NCBI RefSeq assembly: GCF_049331405.1
Contig: NZ_CP186274.1
Span: 868,001 to 932,000 of the forward strand
Reading direction: 5' to 3'
Length of the DNA stretch: 64,000 nucleotides
From: PoT sp049331405
Lineage (GTDB): Bacteria; Planctomycetota; Planctomycetia; Isosphaerales; Isosphaeraceae
Positions 41,022-50,000 of this stretch are shown here, piece after piece. The position numbers and the translations under genes are program-made. Within the stretch, counting starts at the first letter, position 1, and every line of letters begins with the position of its first letter. The notes under the pieces are model-generated. The model had not been told where the DNA came from, did not search any database, and saw only the letters and a list, made by a program, of their open reading frames with translations.

Positions 41022-41843
41022 ATGGCCAAGACCGTCGCCGAGAAGCGTGCCCGGTTCCGCAGCCTCCACCAGGGCGGCTGCTTCCTGCTGCCCAACCCCT
41101 GGGATGCGGGGAGCGCCAGGATGCTCCAGCACCTCGGCTTCGAGGCGCTGGCGTCGACCAGCTCCGGCTTCGCCTGGACGACGGGCCGACCTGATAACGC
41201 GGTGACGTGTGATGACGTGCTCGGACATTTGACATCGCTCTGCGAGGCGGTCGACCTGCCGGTCAATGCCGACTTCGAATCGGGCTTCGCCGCAGAGCCC
41301 GAAGGGGTCGCGGCCAATGTTGCCCTGGCGATCAAGACGGGAGTGGCGGGCCTCTCCATCGAGGATCGTCGCATCGACGGATCCGAGGGGCTGTTCGACC
41401 TGCCCCATGCCGTGGAACGCATTCGCGCCGCCCGAGAGGCCATCGACAGGTCGGGGGAGGACGTGATCCTCGTCGCCCGCACGGAAGGGCTCCTCTCCGA
41501 CCCCAAGGCACTGGGGCCGGCGATCGATAAACTCGTCGCCTTCGCCGAGGCCGGCGCCGATTGCCTGTACGCGCCGGGCGTGCGAGACAAGGCCGACATC
41601 GCCGCGATGGTCCGCGCCGTGACCCCGAAGCCGGTCAACGTCCTGGCGATGGGGGCGAGCCTGAACCTGGCCGAATTCGCCGACCTCGGCGTGCGGCGGG
41701 TCAGCGTGGGTGGGGCACTGGCTCGTGTCGCATGGGGGGCCATGCTCGCGGCCGCCGAGGGGCTCAAGGCCGGGTCCTTCGAAGGGCTCCTCGGGGCGGC
41801 TCAGGGTAAGACGCTGAACGACGTCTTCGGCGGATTCGCCTGA
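41022..41843 (+). CDS. Isocitrate lyase / PEP mutase family enzyme
   Basis: A 273-residue TIM-barrel enzyme of the isocitrate lyase/phosphoenolpyruvate mutase superfamily. LLPNPWDAGSARML, LPVNADFESGFA (metal-binding Asp/Glu), GLSIEDR and VARTEGLL are family blocks. The active-site loop lacks the KKCGH motif of true isocitrate lyase, so a carboxyphosphonoenolpyruvate-mutase-like or oxaloacetate-hydrolase-like C-C lyase is more likely. ATG 41022 is used; ATG 40965 is also in frame. Confidence 0.82.
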   Translation: MAKTVAEKRARFRSLHQGGCFLLPNPWDAGSARMLQHLGFEALASTSSGFAWTTGRPDNAVTCDDVLGHLTSLCEAVDLPVNADFESGFAAEPEGVAANVALAIKTGVAGLSIEDRRIDGSEGLFDLPHAVERIRAAREAIDRSGEDVILVARTEGLLSDPKALGPAIDKLVAFAEAGADCLYAPGVRDKADIAAMVRAVTPKPVNVLAMGASLNLAEFADLGVRRVSVGGALARVAWGAMLAAAEGLKAGSFEGLLGAAQGKTLNDVFGGFA

Positions 41844-42262
41844 TCCGTCGCCCTCCGGCCGTCGTCATCGCGGCCCCGAGAGTCGTGGAAAGGTCAACGA
41901 ATCCGCACGTTTCGTGGCGAATCCAGGCTTGCAGATGGCTCCGAGGAGACTGCCGGATTCTATCAAGATTTGCGTGGGTTCCTTGGTACAAAAGGCTCGC
42001 GGAAGGGGAATGGGCAAACTTTGCGGACGCCGAATCCGGCGGGGGGAATGGCCGCCGGCAGAAATCACTTCGGATCGCAAAGTTGGGATTGACGTGAGAC
42101 TTGCGGACGCTACTGTTCTTCACAACCGGCCATGCCGTTCGAAATCGACATGAGCCCTCAGACTTTGGCGAATCACCTTGAGACGCCGGAATTGAGCCAG
42201 GCTGATCCGTTGCTGACGGAATAACGGCGACTCCAGGAAGTGAGTCTCCCGGAGACATCAGG
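41844..42262. other. 419-base leader/intergenic region before the hopene cyclase gene
   Basis: No gene recognised. TTGACG (42089-42094) and TACTGT (42111-42116), 16 bases apart, may be the cyclase promoter. GGAG at 42251 is the ribosome-binding site. GCAAACTTTGCGGACG and GCAAAGTTGGG form short similar patches of unclear meaning. Confidence 0.35.
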
Positions 42263-44290
42263 ATGATGCCAACGGTTATGAGCGTAACCCAGGTCACGAC
42301 TCGACCAACCTCAACGACGGGGCGGCTCGACGAGGGGATCTCTCGCGCACTGTCCTGGCTCGTCGACGAGCAGGAGGCGGCCGGGTTCTGGGTCGGGATG
42401 CTCGAGTCGAACTGCTGCATGGAGGCGGAGTGGATCCTCGCCATGCACGTCCTGGGGATCGAAGGCGACCCCAAGCTCCCCGGGGTCGTCCGCGCGATCC
42501 TCAACCAGCAGCGTAGCGACGGCGCCTGGGAGGTCTATCACGGCTCCAGCGGCGGCGACATCAATACGACCGTCGAGTGCTATGCGGCGCTCCGGGTCGC
42601 CGGCGAGGATCCGAACTCCCCCGCCTTGCGCAAGGCCCTGGGCTGGATCCTGGAACGGGGCGGGCTCTCGCACCTCCGCAACTTCACCAAGTTCTGGCTC
42701 GCGCTGATCGGCGAGTGGCCGTGGGACCAGACCCCCACGCTGCCCCCCGAGTTGATCTACCTCCCCTCGTGGATGCCCTTCAATATCTACCAGTTCGCCT
42801 CGTGGGCACGCGGCACGATCCTGCCCCTGGCCGTGCTCTCGGCCCGGCGTACCTGCCGCCCGTTGCCCCCCGAGAAGCGGCTCGACGAGCTCTTCCCAGA
42901 AGGGCGAGAGAATCACGACTTCAAGTTGGCACGTCGGCATTCGTGGATCTCGTGGGAGAGCCCCTTCTACGTGGCCGACCGACTGCTGAGGCTCTATACG
43001 TCGTTCCCGATCAAGCCGGGGAGAGAGACGGCGGTCAAGCTCTGCCTCGAGTGGATCATCAAGCACCAGGAATCCGACGGGGCCTGGAGCGGCATCCAGC
43101 CCCCGTGGATCTACTCGCTGATGGCGCTCCGCGAGGAAGGCTATCCGATCGAGCATCCGGTGCTCCAGGCCGGGCTCGAGGCCTTCAACACGCACTGGTC
43201 GTACGAACGCAACGGCGGGACATATCTGCAGGCGAGCGAGTCGCCGATCTGGGATACGGCCCTCTCGCTCCTGGCCATGCTCGACAACGGCTGCACGATC
43301 GACGAGTATCCGGCCGCCGGTACGGCGCTCGACTGGCTCCTGAATCAGCAGGTCTTCACGCCGGGCGACTGGCAGGTCCACGCCAAGGGGGTCGAGGGGG
43401 GCGGCTGGGCCTTCCAACGGGCCAATCGCTTCTATCCCGACGTCGACGACACGGCGGTGATCCTGCTCATCCTCGAGCGGTTCAAGCCGCAGTTCGCCGA
43501 CACGAAGGCCCTGGATTTCGCCACCGAGCGGGCGACCCGCTGGCTTGAAGGCATGCAGTGCGCCAACGGCGGTTGGGGCGCCTTCGATCGCGATAATACG
43601 CATTCGTGGCTCGCGAAGATCCCGTTCGCCGACTTCGGCGAGCTGCTCGACCCGCCCAGCGTGGACGTCACAGCGCACGTCGTCGAGGCCTTCGCCGCGC
43701 AGGGGCGACGGTTCGACGACCCCGTCGTGGCGCGGGCGATCCGCTTCATCCGCAGCGAGCAGGAAGAGGACGGGAGCTGGTTCGGCCGTTGGGGCGTGAA
43801 CCACATCTACGGCACGGCCGCGGTCCTGCCCGCGCTCCGGGAGATCGGCGTCGACACGAACCTCCCCTGGGTCCGCAAGGCGGCCGGCTGGATCGTCGCT
43901 CATCAGAACGCCGACGGAGGCTGGGGCGAGTCGTGCGCCTCGTACATGGACGACAAGCTGCGTGGCGTCGGCGAGACCACGGCCTCGCAGACCGGCTGGG
44001 CCCTCATGGCCCTCCTCGCCGTCGACACCCATGACTACGACGACGCGATCCGCCGCGGCGTGAAGTACCTGGTGGATCACCAGGCTGAAGGCACCTGGAA
44101 CGAGCCCGAATACACCGGCACCGGCTTCCCCGGCTACGGCGTCGGCTGCCGCATCAATCTGGGCCGCGACGCCGCCGCCATCGACCAGGACACAGACCTG
44201 CAACGTGCCTTCATGATCAACTATAACCTCTACCGACACTATTTCCCCTTGATGGCCCTCGGCCGAGCCCGGACCCACTTCGGCCGGTAA
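42263..44290 (+). CDS. shc: Squalene-hopene cyclase
   Basis: A 675-residue class II triterpene cyclase that converts squalene to hopene for hopanoid lipids of the membrane. The protonating DxDD motif is PDVDDTA near residue 393. Several QW repeats are visible (QRSDGAWEV, QESDGAWSG, QCANGGWGAF, QEEDGSWFGRW, QNADGGWGES). GTGFPGYG and the C-terminal YNLYRHYFPLMALGR are typical. ATG 42263 is supported by GGAG eight bases upstream. No hpn neighbours are in the window, and a strong hairpin follows. Confidence 0.96.
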   Translation: MMPTVMSVTQVTTRPTSTTGRLDEGISRALSWLVDEQEAAGFWVGMLESNCCMEAEWILAMHVLGIEGDPKLPGVVRAILNQQRSDGAWEVYHGSSGGDINTTVECYAALRVAGEDPNSPALRKALGWILERGGLSHLRNFTKFWLALIGEWPWDQTPTLPPELIYLPSWMPFNIYQFASWARGTILPLAVLSARRTCRPLPPEKRLDELFPEGRENHDFKLARRHSWISWESPFYVADRLLRLYTSFPIKPGRETAVKLCLEWIIKHQESDGAWSGIQPPWIYSLMALREEGYPIEHPVLQAGLEAFNTHWSYERNGGTYLQASESPIWDTALSLLAMLDNGCTIDEYPAAGTALDWLLNQQVFTPGDWQVHAKGVEGGGWAFQRANRFYPDVDDTAVILLILERFKPQFADTKALDFATERATRWLEGMQCANGGWGAFDRDNTHSWLAKIPFADFGELLDPPSVDVTAHVVEAFAAQGRRFDDPVVARAIRFIRSEQEEDGSWFGRWGVNHIYGTAAVLPALREIGVDTNLPWVRKAAGWIVAHQNADGGWGESCASYMDDKLRGVGETTASQTGWALMALLAVDTHDYDDAIRRGVKYLVDHQAEGTWNEPEYTGTGFPGYGVGCRINLGRDAAAIDQDTDLQRAFMINYNLYRHYFPLMALGRARTHFGR

Positions 44291-44360
44291 GGCTCTCGCC
44301 GTGATTCGCCGACGGGATCGGTTTCATCCGGTCCCACACGATCGGTCGTCAGGAACCAAA

Positions 44361-44396
44361 AGGTCCCGGCGTCGAGGAACTCTCGACGCCGGGGCC
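44361..44396 (+). terminator. Strong hairpin after the hopene cyclase gene
   Basis: AGGTCCCGGCGTCGAG and CTCGACGCCGGGGCCT pair over about 15 bases around a five-base loop. It lies between convergent genes. T tract is weak on either strand. Confidence 0.65.
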
Positions 44397-44431
44397 TCTG
44401 CGTTGGATCGATCCGATCGCCGTCTCCCGCC

Positions 44432-46963
44432 TCAGCGCTTCGGCTCGGCGGCCTTTGCGTCTCCCTGGCCGGGCCCTTGAACGAAGAGCGAAAACATCTT
44501 CGAGATCGGGTCGAGACGGACTTCCGAGGCGGGACCTACGCCGGGGAAAAGGTTGCCGGGCGGTTTGATGGAATCATTCATATGATCGAAAACGACTCGG
44601 TCATTTGCCGACAGGCCCTTCGTGACCACAAAGGCATCGGCCGAGTGGCCCTGCTCATGTCCCTGATAGAAATGGCCGACGATCTCTCGAATTTCGACCT
44701 CGTCTTTCTCGTTGAGGACGAAGAGTTGAAAATTTTGATCGGCTCCTGACCCGATCAACGCTGGCTGGAATCGCGATCGGTTGATTCTGGAGTTCGCGAT
44801 TGTCGCGACTGGCAGGATCGTTTCTCGGTGGGGATCGCTGGTGACGAGGCGGACGGTCGCCTTCATCCCCGGCAGGTAGTGATGATCGTGATTGGGCAGC
44901 GCGACGCGAAGTCGAAATGTCCCCTCGACCGAGTTCACCTCGTTATCATCAAGATCGACGTAGCCTCGCCCCAACTCGACATCGTCGGGAGACAATCTGA
45001 CGAGCGCGAGGAGCCTGTTATCGGATCCCCCTTTAGCCATCTGCTTGGATCTGACGTCGACGAGATATCTGAATGTGTTGGTCTTCGCCTCGAATTCCAC
45101 CCACATGGTGTCGATCGAGATGATAGAGGCCAACGGCGTGATGTTGCTTAGGACCAGGCTCCCCGGCGCGAGGAGCGGCCGGCCGACCTTGCCGCCAATC
45201 GGGGCCCTCACTCGCGTCGACTCGAGCCTCCGCTCCGCGAGTCTGAGATTGGCAAGGCTGATATTGCATTCGGCTTGGGCCTCGGCAAAGTTGCTTTCAT
45301 GATTGGCTATGTCGAGTTGAGACGTCATATTGCGCTTCTGAAGTGACTTTGCATTCTCCAGTGTTGACTTCATGCGTTCTAGGCGGGCGAGATCCTTCTG
45401 ATGCTCGGCCTTTGCCTTGGTGACTTCGATCTCATATTCCCCGGCATCGATCTCGAACAGTATCTGTCCTTTCTTGACGACCGCTCCCGTCCTGTACATG
45501 GCCCGTTCAAGCCTTCCCGAGGTCTCGGCCCGTATCTCGACCTTATTGTCCACTTCGAACCAACCTCTGAAGTCGATGTAATCGCTGACTTCCTGAACGA
45601 GGGGGTGAAAAACGGCCGCTTTGATGAGCTTTGGCCTTGGAGCCCCGGTATTCGAGAAAGGATCGTAGGCGGTAGTGGCATCATCGGCTCCCCCCTTGGG
45701 ACCGCCTTGGGCTGAGCGGGGATCATTCGGGGTCAGGGTTGTCCCCTTTTCAGAGGGAGCGGGTGTCGGGGTTTCCGGCGCCTTCTCCTGTGGAACCTCA
45801 GCCGGTTTCGACGCTCCTGGCGCCTTCTCCTGTGGGGCCTCGGCCGGCTTCCGGGCTTCGGGAGGTTCGCCGGGGGCCCAGCCGGGGAGGGCCAACAGCG
45901 CGGCGACGCCGAGGATGAGGGCCATCCTCGAGGCGGGGCGAAGGACCGAGCGAGAATCTTGGTCGCGCAGGATCATGATCAGCCTCTTCTTGAGTGGAGG
46001 TATGCGGCCGGCGCCGGTGGCGCCGAGGGGCCAGGCAGGGCGAGGACCGGACAGATAGGCGGCGGTGGTGACGAGGGCCTCGGCGTAGGCGGCGACGGCG
46101 TCGGGCCTGGCCCAGACGACCCAGGCGTCGCAGCATTCTTCCTCCGCCTTCTCGACCTCGCGGCGCGCCCACCAGGCGACGGGATTCCACCAGTAGAGCC
46201 CGAGGACGACCGCCTCGAGCCTCCGCACCCAGTGGTCGCGCCGTTTGAGATGGGCAAGCTCATGGATCAGGACGGCGTCGCGCTGATCGTCGTCCAGGCT
46301 TTGCCAGAGTTCCTCGGGCAGGAGCAGCCTCGGCCGTCCCAAAAGAGCCCAGAGCATCGGCGGGATCCGCGCGGGGACCACCCACACAGATGGCGTGTTT
46401 CGCAGCTTCAAGGACTCGCCCAGCATGGCGACACGCTCGGCGATATCGGCCGGAGCAGGGCGGGCCTCTGCCAAAAGCCGGCGGAATCGGCCGATGTGCC
46501 GCGTCACCGCGACGAACCACGCCAGCACGCCCGCAAGCCAGAGCGAGGCGACGACCCAGGGCCACGCCATCGCACGAGCGGGGGGCTCGATGTGGGTCGG
46601 CTCGATCGCGACGGCCGGTTTCGCCATAGCTTGAATCGAGGGGGGGTCGCTGGGAACGGGAGCCGGCTCGGGATCGGGCGTGACGACGGCCTTCGGCGGA
46701 CTCGCGGTTTCCGGAAGGCTCGCAACGATCGCCGGGGCCTCGTCGATCACCGGGGCAGCTTCACGTATGATCGGCTCGGGCGCCGAGGCGGGCACGTCGA
46801 AGCCGACGAGCGACGGCGTGACGAGCTTGATGAGGACCAGGAGCCAGAGCCCATGCGCCAGGGCTGGGCGTTGCCGCCAGACCCGCGAGGCGACGGCTGC
46901 TCCCATCGCCAAAACCAGGGCCCAAACCGCGTTACTCAGCACGATCTGACCGAGACTTTGCAC
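44432..46963 (-). CDS. M56 (BlaR1-like) membrane peptidase fused to RND/HlyD periplasmic adaptor
   Basis: An 843-residue fusion from a GTG start. Residues 1-365 are a BlaR1/MecR1-type M56 peptidase: helices at the N-terminus and about 134-152, zinc motif HELAH (234-238), a likely third ligand in EVEKAEEECCDAW, and a helix at about 346-362. Residues 365-450 are a Pro/Glu-rich linker. Residues about 455-840 are a membrane-fusion-protein module: barrel/lipoyl halves (NKVEIRAETSGRLERA; RVRAPIGGKVGRPLL), a coiled-coil hairpin (AEHQKDLARLERMKSTLENA) and beta-barrel (LPGMKATVRLV). The adaptor takes the place of the usual sensor domain. It overlaps blaI by 32 bases. Confidence 0.88.
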   Translation of the reverse strand: MQSLGQIVLSNAVWALVLAMGAAVASRVWRQRPALAHGLWLLVLIKLVTPSLVGFDVPASAPEPIIREAAPVIDEAPAIVASLPETASPPKAVVTPDPEPAPVPSDPPSIQAMAKPAVAIEPTHIEPPARAMAWPWVVASLWLAGVLAWFVAVTRHIGRFRRLLAEARPAPADIAERVAMLGESLKLRNTPSVWVVPARIPPMLWALLGRPRLLLPEELWQSLDDDQRDAVLIHELAHLKRRDHWVRRLEAVVLGLYWWNPVAWWARREVEKAEEECCDAWVVWARPDAVAAYAEALVTTAAYLSGPRPAWPLGATGAGRIPPLKKRLIMILRDQDSRSVLRPASRMALILGVAALLALPGWAPGEPPEARKPAEAPQEKAPGASKPAEVPQEKAPETPTPAPSEKGTTLTPNDPRSAQGGPKGGADDATTAYDPFSNTGAPRPKLIKAAVFHPLVQEVSDYIDFRGWFEVDNKVEIRAETSGRLERAMYRTGAVVKKGQILFEIDAGEYEIEVTKAKAEHQKDLARLERMKSTLENAKSLQKRNMTSQLDIANHESNFAEAQAECNISLANLRLAERRLESTRVRAPIGGKVGRPLLAPGSLVLSNITPLASIISIDTMWVEFEAKTNTFRYLVDVRSKQMAKGGSDNRLLALVRLSPDDVELGRGYVDLDDNEVNSVEGTFRLRVALPNHDHHYLPGMKATVRLVTSDPHRETILPVATIANSRINRSRFQPALIGSGADQNFQLFVLNEKDEVEIREIVGHFYQGHEQGHSADAFVVTKGLSANDRVVFDHMNDSIKPPGNLFPGVGPASEVRLDPISKMFSLFVQGPGQGDAKAAEPKR

Positions 46964-47390
46964 GGCCTGGCTCCTTTGGCTTGGTCGGTTCCGACGCGTC
47001 GGTCGACTTCTCTCGCCGCCGCTCCTTGAGGAAGGCGGACAACTCGTCGATCTCGGCCGCCGTGATCGGTTGCGACCGGACCAGGTTCATCACCAATGGG
47101 CCCACCGCGCCCCCGCAGAGCTTGTCCGCCAGCCCCTGCAACCTGCGGGCGATGAACTCGTCGCGCCCCACGAGCGCCGAGAAGGAGAGCACCCCCTCTC
47201 GCCGCTCGTGCCGCACGAACCCCTTGCTCTCGAGCCTCCCCAAGAGCTTCTGCACCGTGGCGTATTGCGACTCCGAGCCGCCGGGATAGAGCGCATCGAC
47301 CACCTGCCGGCGCGTCGCCTCACCCCTCTCCCAGAGCACCTGGAGCATCGCCAGCTCCGTCTCCGTCACGTCCTCGTTGGGTCGTCTCAC
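46932..47390 (-). CDS. blaI: BlaI/MecI-family transcriptional repressor
   Basis: A 152-residue winged-helix repressor: DVTETELAMLQVLWERGEATRRQVVDAL is the first part of the DNA-binding domain and SQYATVQKLLGRLESKGFV the recognition helix, followed by a dimerisation region (SFSALVGRDEFIARRLQGLAD). It starts at GTG 47390 with GAGGAG 11 bases upstream. In the usual scheme the partner M56 peptidase cuts this repressor when a signal is sensed, freeing the operator. Its stop lies inside the partner gene, and palindromes overlap its promoter. Confidence 0.93.
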   Translation of the reverse strand: MRRPNEDVTETELAMLQVLWERGEATRRQVVDALYPGGSESQYATVQKLLGRLESKGFVRHERREGVLSFSALVGRDEFIARRLQGLADKLCGGAVGPLVMNLVRSQPITAAEIDELSAFLKERRREKSTDASEPTKPKEPGRAKSRSDRAE

Positions 47391-47408
47391 GGTTCGATGG
47401 ACTCCTCA

Positions 47409-47453
47409 GTCAAATTGCCTAGGGGGATCCTAAGTCAGACTGCCTAGGCTGTC
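47409..47453. promoter_or_regulatory. Two candidate BlaI operators
   Basis: GACTGCCTAGGCTGTC (47438-47453) is a 16-bp palindrome with only the two T-T positions unpaired. A second copy of its half (GTCAAATTGCCTAGG at 47409 against GTCAGACTGCCTAGG at 47434, 13 of 15 identical) lies 25 bases away. One sits between the -35 and -10 boxes and the other just downstream of the -10, ideal for repression. Confidence 0.7.
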
Positions 47454-47455
47454 AA
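47427..47455 (-). promoter_or_regulatory. blaI promoter
   Basis: On the minus strand a perfect TTGACA (47450-47455) and TAGGAT (47427-47432) are exactly 17 bases apart. The spacer is filled by the main palindrome. The transcript would start about 30 bases before the blaI GTG. Confidence 0.72.
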
Positions 47456-47769
47456 CGGGGTGCAAACGGATTCAGGATTTTTTGATGCGTGACCGTTGCC
47501 GACACGCGTGTGCGTGTGCGCCCAGTAGTGAGGGGCGGAGATCGGCCTCGAATTGGCCTCGATCTTGCCGGCCGGTGGGGTTTGCCGGGAGAAATCGTCG
47601 TCTCTCGGGCCGTGGCCGCTTGCCCGGCGGGACCTGAGGTCTATGATTTCGCGGGCGTTGGTTCTTCGGCCCGAAGGTGCCGGGGGATCGAGCCTGGCGA
47701 GACATTGCCGTGTGCGAGTAGGCACCTCAGCCTTTGCATGATGACATCGTCTCAGGCAGACCGGGAGAC
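47456..47769. other. Intergenic region without recognised gene
   Basis: It lies between blaI and the small secreted protein gene. A TTTTTT run (about 47478-47483) and a GTGTGCGTGTGCG purine/pyrimidine alternation near 47505 are the only oddities. The ribosome-binding site of the next gene is GGGAG just before the ATG. Confidence 0.35.
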
Positions 47770-48207
47770 ATGAATATCATGATGCGTTCGATGTTGGCCT
47801 GTGTGGCCCTGGTTTCCCTGCTCGGCGCCGACAAGCCCAAGGACGAGCAGAAGTTGCAGGGGCCCTGGACGGTCGTCGACGCGATGCGTGGGGATGAGGT
47901 CGCCGACGACGTGGTGGGCCACCAGCTCGAATTCAAGGGGGACTCCTTCGTCATCACCCAGGAGGGTAAGACCCTCTACACGGGGACGTTCATCGTCGAT
48001 GCCGACAAGCCCCTCAAGACGATCGATTTCAAGCATGAGTCCGGCCCCCTCAAGGGGAAGACCTGGCTGGGGATCTACAAGGTGAGCGGCGACACCCTCA
48101 AGATCTGCGACAACGCCGGGTCGATCGCGTCGCCCAGGCCTGAGGGGTTCGACCCCAAGCCGAAGTCGGGGCATGTCCTCGTCCTCTTCAAGAGGATCGT
48201 CCCCTGA
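47770..48207 (+). CDS. Small secreted TIGR03067-type protein
   Basis: A 145-residue protein with a signal peptide (MNIMMRSMLACVALVSLLGA). The rest matches the planctomycete TIGR03067 pattern: KLQGPWTVVDAMRGDE, FKGDSFVITQEGK, TYTGTFIVDADKPLKTIDF-like segment, GIYKVSGDTLKICDN and RPEGFDPKPKSG. These proteins are abundant in Gemmata/Isosphaera relatives and form a lipocalin-like barrel; their function is unknown. It precedes the MscS-type gene by 116 bases. Confidence 0.8.
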   Translation: MNIMMRSMLACVALVSLLGADKPKDEQKLQGPWTVVDAMRGDEVADDVVGHQLEFKGDSFVITQEGKTLYTGTFIVDADKPLKTIDFKHESGPLKGKTWLGIYKVSGDTLKICDNAGSIASPRPEGFDPKPKSGHVLVLFKRIVP

Positions 48208-48323
48208 TCTCCTCGAAGGCGAGGGATCGCGACTGGCCTTGCAGCGTTGGGCCGTTCACTTATGCTGAGCGGCCATAGGACTTCGGTTCGCCGTCGACGC
48301 TCGAGCACGAAGGACGCCGAGGA

Positions 48324-49991
48324 ATGGATTCCCAGCGGTTGGCCCGTTTGCGCTTCGGTTTACTGGCGACGAGCCTGCTGACAGTCGCCGCCTTGCTGTT
48401 GGTAAGGCCTGCAGTCGCCGCGCCGGCGTTGTCCCCTCCGCCGCCGCCGATCCCGGCTCCGGATGACGCGGGCAAGACCGCGACGGCTTCGCGGGCTCCA
48501 CTCGTCTTCGAAGGCGAGACGCTCGCGGTGATGGCGAGCCCCGTCGGGCCCTTCACGGCTGTCGAGCGGGCCGAGGCGGCTGCGGATCGGCTTGAAAGGG
48601 CCGTCGGGAACTGGGAGCTCGACCCGACGAAGCTGGAAGTCCGTTCGGTCGAGGCGGAAGGGCTCCAGGAGATCCTCGTCGGCGGCCGGGTCATCCTGGC
48701 CGTCACCGATGAGGACGCCCGTAGCGCGGGGCTCTCGCGCCAGGCCGAGGCGGAGGCCCTCTCGAAGCGCCTGCGCGACGGCATCCTCAAGGCCCGGCAT
48801 CGCAGGTCCGCACGCTGGCTCCTGCTCGGCGGGCTCAAGACGGGGCTGGCGACGGTCCTCTTCGTGGCCTCGGCCGTGATCGTGCGGGTCGTGAGCCGTC
48901 GGCTGCGCCGGAGGCTCGAACAAGCGGGGGCCAGGGCCCGCCAGCAGGAGTCATTGCTCCCCTTCCTGGCGCACATCCCCTGCCTGGTCATCTCGCTCTC
49001 GCTACGGATCCTGACCTGGCCGGCAATCGCCGTGCTGGGGATGGTCTACCTGCACTTCGTGCTCGACTTCTTCCCCTCGACGATGCACCTCGCCCGGTCG
49101 CTCGACCACGAAATTTTGAGCGTGCTCCAGACCGAGGTCGGGCGGGCCATCGCGTACTCGCCGAACTTGCTGGTCATCGCCATGATCCTGGCGATGACGC
49201 GAGGATTGCTCAGGGGGGCGCGGGCGGTCCTCGAGGAGTTCGAGCGCGGGCACCTGCGGATCTCGGACTTCTCGCCCGACTGGGCGAGGCCGACGTACAA
49301 CATCCTGCGCTCGATCGTGCTGGCCCTGATGGTCGTCGTCATCTACCCGTATCTGCCCGGGTCGGACTCGGCGGCATTCAGGGGGGTCTCGGTGTTCGTC
49401 GGGCTCTTGCTCTCGCTCGGCTCCAGCTCCGTGACGGCCAACGCCGTGGCGGGGACGATCCTGACTTACCTGCGTGCGATGCATCCGGGGGACTTCGTCC
49501 AGCTCGGCGAGATGGCCGGGACCGTGGTCGACAAGTCGCTCCTGGTCACGCGGATCCGGACGATCCGCAACGAGGTCGTGACGATCCCCAACGGCCTCGC
49601 GCTCTCGACGCAGGTTCGCAATTACAGCGTCCTGGCAAGGCAGGGGGGGGTGATCCTCGCCACGAGCCTCCCCGTCGGCTATGACGTCCCCTGGCGGACA
49701 GTCCATAACCTGCTGCTGGAGGCGGCACGCGAGACCGACGGCGTCCTCGACGAGCCGGCCCCGTTCGTGCTTCAGACGTCAATGACCGAGAACTTCGTGC
49801 GCTACGAGCTCAACGTCCACACCGATCGGCCCGAGCGTCAGCCGATGGTCCTCTCGGCCCTGCACCAGAACATCCAGGACCAGTTCCACGAGGCCGGGAT
49901 CTCGATCTCGAGCCCGAATAACTACCTCGTCCTCGCCAATGCGCCCGAGCCGCTCGGGCGCGGGACGCCCCCGCTGAAGGTTGCTCCGTAA
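48324..49991 (+). CDS. MscS-family mechanosensitive ion channel
   Basis: A 555-residue membrane channel that releases solutes on hypo-osmotic shock. There is a signal-like N-terminus and a Pro-rich and coiled periplasmic region to about residue 160. Then come four or five helices (LLLGGLKTGLATVLFVASAV, IPCLVISLSLRILTWPAIAVL, LLVIAMILAM and others), the pore-lining TM3-like segment VFVGLLLSLGSSSVTANAVAG and the MscS beta domain (PGDFVQLGEMAGTVVDKSLL, VTIPNGLALSTQVRNYS). Convergent with the next gene with nine bases between stops. Confidence 0.9.
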   Translation: MDSQRLARLRFGLLATSLLTVAALLLVRPAVAAPALSPPPPPIPAPDDAGKTATASRAPLVFEGETLAVMASPVGPFTAVERAEAAADRLERAVGNWELDPTKLEVRSVEAEGLQEILVGGRVILAVTDEDARSAGLSRQAEAEALSKRLRDGILKARHRRSARWLLLGGLKTGLATVLFVASAVIVRVVSRRLRRRLEQAGARARQQESLLPFLAHIPCLVISLSLRILTWPAIAVLGMVYLHFVLDFFPSTMHLARSLDHEILSVLQTEVGRAIAYSPNLLVIAMILAMTRGLLRGARAVLEEFERGHLRISDFSPDWARPTYNILRSIVLALMVVVIYPYLPGSDSAAFRGVSVFVGLLLSLGSSSVTANAVAGTILTYLRAMHPGDFVQLGEMAGTVVDKSLLVTRIRTIRNEVVTIPNGLALSTQVRNYSVLARQGGVILATSLPVGYDVPWRTVHNLLLEAARETDGVLDEPAPFVLQTSMTENFVRYELNVHTDRPERQPMVLSALHQNIQDQFHEAGISISSPNNYLVLANAPEPLGRGTPPLKVAP

Positions 49992-50000
49992 CGAGGCTTA

